Positions 47,401 through 57,200 of a stretch of DNA of 64,000 nucleotides are shown one piece after another. The translations under genes were made by a program, and so were the position numbers. Source of the stretch: G965279335 sp965279285 (GTDB lineage Bacteria > Pseudomonadota > Gammaproteobacteria > DSM-16500); NCBI GenBank assembly GCA_965279285.1, contig OZ257147.1, positions 633,421 through 697,420 on the forward strand, written 5' to 3'. The notes under the pieces are model-generated. The model saw only the letters and a list, made by a program, of their open reading frames with translations. It ran no database searches and was not told the DNA's origin. How positions within the stretch are numbered: position 1 is the stretch's first letter; every line of letters begins with the position of its first letter.

Positions 47401-48253
47401 GGAGAAGAAAAATCTATTAGAACAAGTATTAATTATTGAAAAATTACATTATGGAGATGACCATTGGCAAGTAGCTACAGCTTTGATGAACTTAGGAAAT
47501 GCTTATTGGGCCTTAGGAAAGCCAAAGAAACAAAAAGATTTTTTAGAACAAGCATTAACAATTCGACAAACATATTATGGTCAGGATCATGTCGAGGTGG
47601 CAAAAATATTAGGAAACTTGAGTAATTCATATCGAGATTCCAAAGATCCTATGACAGCAATAAAATACGGGGAACAAGCATTAAGAATATTTAAAAATAA
47701 TTATGGCGAGAATAGTTGGAATGTTGGAATTGCTATATACAATTTGGCATTAAGTTATTCGAAAACGAATGAGATACAACATGCATTTGAGCTGGCTAAG
47801 CGGGCTTATGAAATATTTTCTATTGATAAAGAAGATATAGATCATCCCTATACTCAAAGTGCTGAGGATTTGTTAGAGCAGCTAAAATTGCTTTTGCCAA
47901 AAAATCCAGTGCCTGCACTGGATGACGGTGAAGAAGAATTACAAAAAGCGATTCAATTATCGCGTGATATTGCACAACAACAATCAAAACAATCTCAAGC
48001 TTTAATAGCTACTTCTGCTGCCCAACCACAACCTCCTGTAGATGCTAAAAATGGTGGTAATAGCACGTTAAGTTTAGCTGCTTTGGTTGTTAGTGCTTCT
48101 GCCATTTTTTCATCTTCTTCCACTGCTGTAGCACCAGCAAATGCACAAAATTCAAATCTTGCAGTAACTGCCGCTGCAACAAATCCAGTATCTGTTGTGC
48201 CAGATGATGATGAAGATGAATTAGAAAAAGCGAAGCAATTATCACTTGGTTAG
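41489..48253 (+). CDS. Giant STAND protein E: nucleotidyltransferase-like, dual NB-ARC, TPR, two UIMs
   Basis: This protein has 2254 residues. The N-terminus (MQRNPSALTVENRPIKSSEY) is identical to that of partial gene H. Order: nucleotidyltransferase-like fold (G233-S234, D245-x-E247); palindromic-element half inserted at about 643-653 (VGTLRFAHPT); NB-ARC 1 (P-loop 821-828); charged linker; NB-ARC 2 (P-loop 1359-1366); about nine regular TPRs from 1737 to 2120 with YGKDHWQVA and LGDxKKKxxLLEQAL blocks. The tail holds two ubiquitin-interacting motifs, 2145-2158 (DDGEEELQKAIQLS) and 2239-2253 (DDDEDELEKAKQLSL), split by the LSLAAL / Ser-Ala-rich segment. The second has the A and S in place (A2248, S2252). 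The start has AGGAGG. Its UIM tail and type II downstream leader match those of gene B. Confidence 0.9.
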   Translation: MQRNPSALTVENRPIKSSEYFRFHEQLKTATELQQDVPLDIVINYLGPDLGLIDRLQTVAEYTLQLAEGQKGSHQAYEHVLQTVFYYQAILALSKRYQLEYYQPVIVEQLKTMERIFPKLVFEEVSVHDEKQVVIQDFQLNYQNNNPHKKELTAIRDFAKKQLKIYQEQSHNSDLKMMTNGTAQKPVSMQAIYRDISQKIRTLFTAIISESIVQYQKLTGVYPPCAYSFIALGSLAREEITPYSDIEFGILIEDKLDDSINNKNKVYFRNLCRLINFKLLALAETPASFISKEFGENIGDLLGAEKHALIPKGFCFDAFVTGGYKNPLGKRDEKGELVFELIGTPSELADFQDEKHYDEKGKLVSEPLLPGSLTQARLIISNQTDEQLLKQYHKKISAYLSQPAKQLWGKPLDSSLNLTLYQTRALELLVADIGRFRPKLGKQEEGGRSFAAKHDLYRLPNMMFDQLALYFNLTETNLWEQLNALANSTTAMRPVLFNPAAAKNLVRAINQVTEYRLATYLTLEEQAESVELTDDLEKAMTVSNSNDLAQKVFYLPKEPVFDLYRTLIPFWHAMRGFRDSKGQDINGFNNPVFGNFYTKASWVEANMQLLLQGHPQALSLLQPELKKILVSPSVAINVDEKDSVGTLRFAHPTNITNARRDLEVEQAFIFYMAGQAYLESNSALIEAQDYLIRALTIFQNNNKIIYSAEILNCYLGLSWSSWLQQDSTSAQSHYAKALQLIQTQFGEGHPYYAECKKLDFYLQQKPGQLPNLKLPERIGNWHIPPDNKHFIGRTETLKKLTAHFKPAQAGMKICFLSTISGLGGIGKTQVALKFLHHSGHDYALRLWFRAEQEHTLLQDYIELAERFRLMAMGERLSEKEVISKVRKHLENNSDWLAVYDNATDYASIKPFLPTRGGHVVITTRRSKETLEKELKAEKNIDATTLEIDKFSPEEALEYLKSMTERGGEEEQAMNALAKELDYLPLALAQAAAYIKRRGITTQDYQERYKTSQQYLLKDKLLPADSHSRPVATTWEVTLQAIQEEEQKAGEPPLALAVLQAISYLYADQIPQTLLVQWLKITHLTDEKAAPAQLNNVLERLAAYSMIHKNNSKIELENTVSIHRLVQEVIRNRGLSLPTKANPQLIKVDDKKAEVKKTPVPKPITVGDNKVDSKIAATLSKPKSEEEKKKEREKEIALDKAFHLKQQSKNIYQQGKQSDFKAVEATLRKSIEIYQQYKDSYAGELCDALLDLALLLHAQGNVQSKQAAQKYLAEAKQCLDKPYGKADAKQSRCKTVEWYLDSKRDNSIFAIKTYASFDAWQLPLNNDEFFVGRESLIEKLNQHCRPDQAYQMLVLSAVSGLGGVGKTQLATYYLYHAKHQYNLRAWFRAENSTLLLADYRNFAKDFDLIPLDEKTPKKEVIAAVKRYLERHPDWLAVYDNAGSYEEVKEFLPTKGGHLIVTTRRQEYDDVGIKVAVDVFSEPEALAYLKKLTGIQNQDQTMIELAKTLGCLPLAIGQAGAYIKEQNITIQHYLNDFKQSAAKLLAAKELALDNRSETVATTWDISLRAIEQDEEKNNEPHLSLPILQAMAHLNEQDIQRDILEKWLVDQKKAPDSIAAKLILDKVVGYLKNYSLIYVDINQKTVSIHQLLQEVIRTKFLSISSEKEVVYVMHEEKGIQADNKMEVCKCLDSLAVSTTEEFDRKTFALENELRQKVLLPHLERLLDHYENIATIKPATNKELALLLLNIGNVLLNQGQTRIVKQHYQRALQIGKAHYGAKAPLVARILNSLANVYGDLGDAKTQKILLEEALNIKYEQYGKDHWQVAITLTNLADAYGDLGDTKKKIELLEQALVIDERHYGKNHAEVAMTLVSLGSAYGELGDMKNMKKKKALVQRALDIEEACYGKEHWQVAKTLNSLAIALDALGDASKAKTLLKRALIIQKKYYGEKHWETAITLCNLANIFGSLADPLEKKNLLEQVLIIEKLHYGDDHWQVATALMNLGNAYWALGKPKKQKDFLEQALTIRQTYYGQDHVEVAKILGNLSNSYRDSKDPMTAIKYGEQALRIFKNNYGENSWNVGIAIYNLALSYSKTNEIQHAFELAKRAYEIFSIDKEDIDHPYTQSAEDLLEQLKLLLPKNPVPALDDGEEELQKAIQLSRDIAQQQSKQSQALIATSAAQPQPPVDAKNGGNSTLSLAALVVSASAIFSSSSTAVAPANAQNSNLAVTAAATNPVSVVPDDDEDELEKAKQLSLG
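43416..43447. repeat. Palindromic element half, inserted in frame in gene E
   Basis: GGTGGGCACGCTGCGC...GCCCACCCTACA is translated as VGTLRFAHPT. It keeps GCTGCGC exactly as in the intergenic copies, whereas A, D and H have GCTTCGC. Confidence 0.85.
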
Positions 48254-48299
48254 TTTATTAAAATAATGAAGTTATTTTTTAATTTAGGAGAAATTAAAA

Positions 48300-51200
48300 A
48301 TGGTATTATCGTCTGCGATCAATAAATCAAATAAGTCTCCAGAATATCTTCATCTCCGCGAACAACTTAACGCAGTGGCGTGCTTTCCACAAAGTAATGA
48401 TCAAAAAAATAATCCCGTGGATGTAGTGATGGGTTATCTGGGCGCTGAAGCTATTGATGTACTACGAACAGAGGCGGAAAATTGTTTGCGTCTTGCTGAG
48501 CAGCATGCGCAAAGCCATGTGGGTTATGACTATTGTTTACGTGCAGTATTTTATTATCAAGCAGCCAGTGTGTTGTCACAGCAACATGAATTAAAGAAAG
48601 AACAAGCTGCGATTTTGCAGTCATTACATGCCATCAATCAACATTTTCCAGTCCTAGCATTTGAGTCTGCTCTGTTGCCTTCTGTTACAAATAGCAAGGC
48701 AGTGGATCTGCAGCAGTTACAAAAAAATCCCCATAAAGAAAAACTTAACGCAATTCGTCAATGGGCAAGAGATGAATTGGAGCGTTATCAAACACAAGCA
48801 TGGTCTGTATCTGCAAAAACTGTGTTGCCTATTATCCCTGCATTAACGGCCTCCTTAAGAAATAAGCCGATTTGCTTTGAAGAGCATGTAGTGAAAGGTG
48901 ATGGCAATTGTGGATTTACAGCATTAGCAACCAACCGCACTGAAGTGGTTGCTCTGTTTCTCGATTGCGCCACTCAAGCAGAAATTAGAAAATTTCTGGC
49001 GCCCGAGATTAAAGCTTTATTGCGTGAAAACCGTCAGTTGTCATTACACACTGAACAAACACAAAAACTGTTTTCTGGGTGGGATGCATTAGATAATAAA
49101 ACTGATGCTTTAGTAAGAAGCATCAATGATCAATTGGAAAAAGTTTCGATAGATGTTAAATCGTCTTCTGTTTTTCGCCGTCAAGGATTAGAAGGCTTAA
49201 TTAAATTACTCGCAAATTCTTCTGAGCCTTTTAAGCAAAAATCGCTATCAGATTTGCAGCAGCTGCAATCACAATTATCTCAACTGCATGAACAATTAGA
49301 TGTATGTTGTGCCAGCATGGAATTATTTCGTCGCTACGTGCAACAGAGCTTAGGTGGTACGGAGTGGTTGGGTTACCGCAGTGCTTTATTGTTTGCCCGC
49401 TTAAAAAATTACAGCGTATATATTTTTCATCAACCTTCTGCTAAGCGTTCTGAACTTGCATTATTGGAAAAGCACGAAAGCGCGAATGCTACCAACACTT
49501 TCTATTTATTACATACTGGTCGTTACACCCATTATAATATATTGACAGAAACAAGCACACCGCTTGCTAAAAATTTCAAGGAAGCGTCGAAAGAACGTGT
49601 GTTAACCATGCAAAGTATTTATCAAACCGTCAGCCAACGTTTAAAAGCATTGCTAATCGATATTATTGCAGAAAGTGTTGCTGATTATCATATGTTAACT
49701 AAACAGCATCCGCCTTGTGGTTATACCTTTATTGCTTTGGGCTCTTTAGCCAGAGAAGCAATTACACCATATTCGGATCTTGAATTTGGTTTGTTAATTG
49801 AAGATAAAAAAAATAAAGATAGCAATGAAAAAAATAAAATCTATTTTCGCAATCTCTGTCGTTTGATCAATCTTAAATTATTAGCCTTAGGCGAAACACC
49901 CGCCAATATTTTAAATATTAAGATGCCGAAAGTGGATGGTAAAGCCATACTTAATCCTATTCCCAAAGGACTCTGTTTTGATGCCTGTGTTGATGGTGGC
50001 TATAAAAATCCCTTAGGTAAACGCGATGTAAAAGGCGAGTTGATTTTCGAATTAATTGGCACACCAACAGAACTTGCTGATTACCAACAAGAACAGCATT
50101 ACCAAAAAGTCGATGAAAAAAATAATCAACCTGCAGGAAAACTGGTTAGTGAACCATTATTGCCTGGCTCATTAACTCAGGCGCGTTTACTGGTTTCAGG
50201 CCAAGCGAATAAGTTGCTAATCAATATTAATAAAGAACAGCAAGCCAGTGATTTCTTGTTAATTCAGTATCAACAAAAAATAATCGACTATTTAAAACAA
50301 TCCGCTACGCATCTATGGGGCAGTCCATTATTAGCTAATGTTTCTTTCAGCAGACGCCAAGCAAAGGCTCTGGACTTATTAGCGGCTGATCTGGCTCGAT
50401 TTCGTCCGCGTTTCGGTAAACAAGAAGAAAATAACCGCAGTTATTCGGTCAAACACGATCTGTATCGTTTGTTGGATATGATTTTTGATCAGCTCGCTTT
50501 ATATTATGACCTTCCTACGCACAGTCTTTGGGATCAGCTTAACACCTTATCGCAAGCAACGGATAAACATCCTGCGTTCTTTACTGCCCAAGCCCAAGGG
50601 AATTTATTAAAAGCGATTGACAGAGCCACTGAATATCGTCTGGATGCCTATTTAACCTTGGGTGAGCAAAGCGAAAATGAAGAACTCACGCAAGATTATC
50701 AAATTGCTTTTAAAGGTCAGCAGATAGCGGGAAATAAAATATTTTATTTACCTGCCAAACAAGTTTTTGAACTGTATAACAGCTTTATTTTGTTATGGCA
50801 GGCAGCGAAATGGTTTTGTGATAGTCGAGGCGGTGAGAGCGCTTTTGCGCATCCCGTATTACAAAATTTTTCGAGTGCGGCACCGTGGGTGGAAGCACAA
50901 AGAATTTTATTGTTACAAGGCCCTGCGCAAGCTTTAGCCTCATTACCCTCTGTGGTTGGCACGCTCCACTTTGCTCACCCTGCAAATACTGCAAGTATTA
51001 ATTTAGGTGATGAAAAATTCAATGTAGGGTGGACAAAGGAGCGTAGCGACGTGTCCACCAATAGCAATACAAAAAATGTTATGTCTCTTACGGAAATTGA
51101 GCAAGCCTTAACTCTACAAATCACCGGCCAAGCGTATATGGAAAGTGGTCGTGCCTTAGCAGAAGCGCAACACTGCTTTAAACGTGCACAAACAATATTT

Positions 51201-54200
51201 GAGCAAGCGAGTAGTCAGGAAAAAAGTAAACTCTATAACGGTGGAGTAATAATTTGCTATTTAGGCCTTGCTAAAATCTATTGGCGACAAAGCAAAACAA
51301 CTGAAGCACAACAACAACTGGTTAAAGCGAAAGTACTTTTAGAAACTTATTTTAGCTCACAGCATCCTTATTCCGCAGAATATCAAACAGTAGTTTCTCT
51401 ACGACAAGAAGTCCCTGGAAATTTGCCGACTTTGTCTCTGCTCAATAAAAACTGGCACGTGCCACCGGATAACAAACAATATTTTATCGGCCGCGCTGAA
51501 AGTTTAGAAAAATTACAACAACATTTTAAATTCGTACAAGCAGGAACCAAACAATGTTTCATTAGTACTATTTCAGGTTTAGGAGGCATTGGCAAAACCC
51601 AACTCGCGATTAAGTTTATTCATGATCCTCATCATGATTACAGTTTACGTTTATGGTTTCGCGCCGAACAAGAGATTACCTTATTACAAGATTATATTGA
51701 TTTCGCGCAATTGTTTCAGTTATTAGCTGAAGGTGAACGCGTGCAGCAAGATGAAATTATACGTCGCGTCAAACAGTATTTAGAAACGCATCCGGATTGG
51801 TTAGCAGTTTACGATAATGCAGAAGATTATCAGGCAATTAAGCGCTTCTTGCCAGCAAAAGGCGGTCACATTGTTGTTACGACAAGAGCATCGAAAGAAA
51901 AGTTAGCGAAAGAACTAGCAGAAGCTACCGAAGATGAAAAAACTTCTGTGCCATCTGTATTAGCATTAGCGATTGAAAAGTTTAGCAAAGAAGAAGCGTT
52001 GCATTATTTAAAAACCTATACCAGTCGTGTAGGTGCTGATGAAGAAAAAGCGATGAATGAATTAGCGGGGAAAGTTGATTATTTACCGCTAGCTCTCGCG
52101 CAAGCTGCGGCTTATATCAAACGTTGTGGTTTAACAACGGCTGATTATTTAGAACGCTACAAGACTAGCTATCAAAAATTGTTAGAGTCTAAATTATTGC
52201 CCGCAGATAGTACTGATCGAGATAAAGATAAAATTATTAAAACAGTAGCTACTACCTGGGAGGCCAGCTTACAAGCGATAAGAGAAGAAGAAGTCAAAGA
52301 GTACAAAGCAAACTCAATAGCATCAAATCAGCAACCAATTGCAATCATGTTATTACAAGTCATGAGTTATTTAGATGCCGATCAAATTCCGCAATCTTTA
52401 TTAACGCAATGGTTACGTGTAACGCATTTCGTAGATGAAAAAGAGATAAACCATCAATTAAAAACTGCTTTGGATCGACTAGAAGGTTACTCTTTAATTC
52501 AAAAAGATCATAAAGAGCAAGTCGAAACTATCAATATTCATCGCTTAGTGCAAACTGTGATAAGAGATAGAGGATTGGTAGATACTGAAAATGTAGCATT
52601 ACAAAATAATAAAAAAACAATTACTAACAATGATACAAAACAAGATGCTAAGCTGGTTGCCGATCAATCTCTAGTTTTAGTAAAACAACCACCTAATAAG
52701 CCGCATCCAAGTGTGCTACCAACATCATCTGCCATGATGGCAGATACATTGCCTATGGTGTTGGAGTTGTTAGGGAATGATAGCAAAGATAAAGCCAATC
52801 ATAATTGGGTACGTGTTTGCACGCTCATTGCTTTTACCCGAGCGAACCAACAAATCGATTTGCGAACCAATTCAGAAATTGAACGAGCTGCAGAAAAACA
52901 TAAACAAGCTCGCCGACTATTCGAACAAACAGATGTGAAAAAAACAGAAGCACCATTACGTGAAGCTATTAAAGTTTATGCCAGCTATGGCGATAGTTAC
53001 AGTGGTGAACTCTGTGATAACTATTTAGATCTCGCGCTGTTGTTACACTCGCAAAATAATTCCATGAGCAAACAAGATGCAAAAGACTGTTTAACAAAAG
53101 CAGAACAAGCATTAGGGAAATCATATGGAATAGCGGATGCGCGGCGCAGCCGCTGCAAAGATGTAGCTTGGTATTTAGAACAAACAGGCACATTTGCTAT
53201 TAAACGTTACCCGCGTTTTGATGTTTGGCATTTGCCTAATAATAATGAGAAATATTTTACCGGCCGCAAAACATTATTAGAAAAACTGCATGTACAACAT
53301 CAGCCTGATAAAGCATATCAAACGATTGTATTAAGTACCGTTTCTGGTTTAGGCGGCGTTGGTAAAACGCAGCTCGCTATCTATTATCTTTACCATGCAC
53401 AGCATCGCTATAATTTACGCGCTTGGTTTCGTGCTGAAAATGCTATCGTCCTATTAATGGATTACCGGATGTTTGCGCAGGAATTCGATCTGCTTCCCAT
53501 GGAAGAAGAACTTTCATCAGCCCAAGTTATCGAGGCAGTAAAACGCTATCTAGAAAAGCACACAGATTGGTTGGCAGTGTATGATAATGCTGGATCACGT
53601 GATGAAATCAAAGAATTTTTACCCACGCAAGGTGGCCAAGTGATTGTCACCACAAGACGACCAGAATGGCATGATGTGGGTATGAAAATTGAAATGAGTG
53701 TTTTTACTTCTGAAGAAGCAATTGAATACCTAAGAAAATTCACTGGCATTCAAGACCAAGAGCCAGCGTTGGCAGAACTTTCGAATGCGTTAGGTTATTT
53801 ACCATTAGCATTAAATCAAGCGGGTGCTTACATCAAAAAACGAAACATCACGATCCAGCATTATTTACAAGAATATTATCAATGCGCAGCAAAGGTATTA
53901 CAAAGTCGTCCGCAAACAACAACAGAAGACAGTAATACTGATACAGTATCGAGTACATGGCAGATCAGTTTACAAGCGATTGTAGAAGATGAAAAAAGAA
54001 ATGGTGAACCGCACTTAAGTTTTCCTGTTTTGCAGGCGATGGCGCCTTTGCATGCGGAAGATATTTCTAGAGATGTTTTAGAAAAATGGTTGTTGGAGCA
54101 AAAATTAGTTTCTGATGCAGAATCAGCTAAATTAGCACTTGATAAAGTAATTGGGTATTTATTGGGCTATTCTTTGATTTTTGTAGATGTTGCTCGGAAA

Positions 54201-57200
54201 ACAGTGAGTATTCATCGGTTAGTGCAAAAAATAATTCGGCAAAGGTCATTTTCAAGTCATGATAATTACATGACAAATTTTATAGTTGTAAGGGAAAAAA
54301 TAGAAGTAGAAAACAATAACAAAAATGCTGTAGAAATTATAAATTCTTTAATATTAAGTTTAGGCTTCTTGTTTGATAAAATAGATACTTCATTTAGAAG
54401 TGAAAAGGCAAAAAAGGTTTCATTATTATCACATATGATAACAATTTCTGAACACTGTCGTCAGTTTCAATTATCATCTGCTTGTGTGGGTGATTTGCTG
54501 CATAATATTAGTTTTATTTTAAGCCAAATCAAAGCTAATCCTCATTCTGCTAAACATTACCTTTTATCGGCTCAGCAAGTATATATTAGAAATAATATCG
54601 TGCCTCTACACATTCTAACTAATTTAGCACATATCTACAAACAAATTGGTGATTATAAAAATGCTATAAAGCTGTATGGATTAATTTTAGAAGAGGGATT
54701 AGATGAACAACGTAAAGCTACTACCAAAGTTGGTTTGGCTGAGGCCTATGCTGGAGTGGGAAATATAATAAAACAAAATGAACTACTTAGCCAAGCATAT
54801 CAATATGCTAACAAATTTAACATAATTAATGAAAAAACTGCTTTTATATTAGGTGCGTATGCAGACTTTTGTGTATCACGAGAACCTAATAAGTCAATAA
54901 ATATTTTACTTCGTCTAGTTGATTTTTATTCAAATAATCCTGAGAAGAATGAGGTTGAATTAGCAGAAAACTATTCTTCTTTAGGTAGATCTTACTATAA
55001 CTTAGCTATGTTAGATAAAGCAGTCTGTTATTTTGAGTTGTCGTTAAAAATAAAACAGACTTACTATGAGCAAGGCAATTTGTGGGTGAGTACTGGCACT
55101 ATAAATAATTTAGCACTTTGTTATGAAGAGCTTGGGGAATTATTAAAGGCTAGGGATTTATTGAAACGGGCTTATGATATTAGAGAACAACATTTTGGAT
55201 CTGACAACCCAGAAACAATAGAAATATTAGTTAATTTGTTGAGGCTTGATGATTCCAAAGAAAAAGCAAAATCTTTAAGACAAGCTTTAAGCAGGTTAAA
55301 TTCGGAAGATTATCCTAGGAGATTAGCTATTCTTGTTAATTTAGTTTCTAGCTTAAACAAAGCTAATAATGATTTAAATGAAGGACTAAACCTGCTTGAT
55401 GAAGCACAGCGTTTAGCTACGGAAATCAAAGATGATTTTAAAAGCGCTGAAGTTATGGGAGCTAGAGGTGATTTATATTATAATTCATGGAAAAACAAAC
55501 ATAAAGACGAGGCTCTTCGGTTAGCGCTAAATAGCTATGAAGGAGCTAAAGCAAAATTTGAAACTTTTTTTAGTGGCCAAACTCACCCTAAACTTGCACA
55601 GATTTATAATTCTCTTGGGTGTGTATATAGTGATATGAAAATAAAAGATGAAGCAAAAAAATATTTACGACGGGCTTTGGAGATCTATAAAATTTTTTAT
55701 GGTGAGAATCACATTGAAATGGCTTTTTTGGTGAGTAATATGGCTGATAACGATTTATTAAATGAGCAAGAGGTTATTCCAGAACTAGAAAAAGCTATAA
55801 AAATACTTAGCTCTTATTATGGAGGTGACCATTGTCGAGTTGCTGTGACACTTAGAGTTCTAGCGGGAAAGTATAAAGAGCCTTCAAAATCCATACTGAC
55901 ATATAATCAGGCATTAGAAATCTTTAAAAAATATTATGGTAATATCCATGCTGAAGTAGGTACTACACTATTGAGCTTAGCGACTGTCTATATTGATATG
56001 CGTGATTTAAAGAAAGCGCACGATTTAGCTGAAGAGGCTTATCAAATATTTTCTCGTTACTATAAAAATTCAGAGAATCCGCGATCTCAAAATGCTAGAA
56101 AGGTGATGGAAGGGGTGGCGGGCTTTTTGAAACAAGAAAATTTGAATGCAGTTTGTACACCCAAAGTATTGGATTTATTGCAAAGAACAAAAGAACAGCA
56201 AGTAAAAGAGCATTTTTTAAAGCACAATCTGAATTTTGAAGATCAACAATTACACCAGGAAATAAGCAATTATTATTCTCAGCATCAAAATACATTAGGT
56301 GCTATTTGTCATTCGAAAATTTCTTTGCAGCTTGCTATAAAGCAAGGAGAAAAACCTCGACAGCTGGCGAGTTTGCACCATAATTTAGCGTGTTATTACC
56401 ACTGTTATGCGTATGAAAAACGCCAAAAAGGAGATGTACAAAAAACACAAGTGGCTTTGAAAGAAGCGGATACTCACTTTATGCAAGGCATTAAATTAAC
56501 CCCACATGCTGGTTTACATGTTGAGTATGGCAATTATTTATTGCGCCAGCAGCGTATTCCAGAAGCAATTAAGAGTCTAGAAGATGCTTTAAAATTAAAT
56601 AAACGAGAAGAACAGCAAAATTCAGCAGCAGGAACAACAGCAAAATTAAGTTATAGTAAGATGGAACGTTTTACGCTCGATCTGCTATTACAAAAAGAAT
56701 TAGATTGCTGGAGTGAAATTACTATCAAAGCAACTACTTTTGCCCATTATTTATTAGTTACGGCTTATCATCAGCAAAATAATAATGAAGCAGCAAAAAA
56801 AGCAGTTGTTACATTTGAAAAATTCGTTGCACAAGAAAACGATCCCTTAACTTTTTCATTGCTTGGTCATGCGCAATTTCTTATTAAAAGTTATGCCAGC
56901 GCTACAGTAAGCTATGTGCAGGCATCGGAATTAAAACCTGTTTACACAATTGCTGAGCAACAATTAAAACAATGTCAAGCTTTGTTGGCTGTTTCTGCCA
57001 CTCAGCCACCATCTTCTCAAGCAGTAGCAGATACTAAAAGCAGTAATGATAGTAAATTAAGTTTAGCTGCTTTAGTTGTCAATTCTTCTGTTATTTTTTC
57101 ATCTGCTGCAACCGCAGCAGCACCAGCCAATATTCAAGCATCAAATCCAGTGCCTGTTCCTGATGATGATGCAGCAGAATTAGAAAAGGCCATAAAATTA

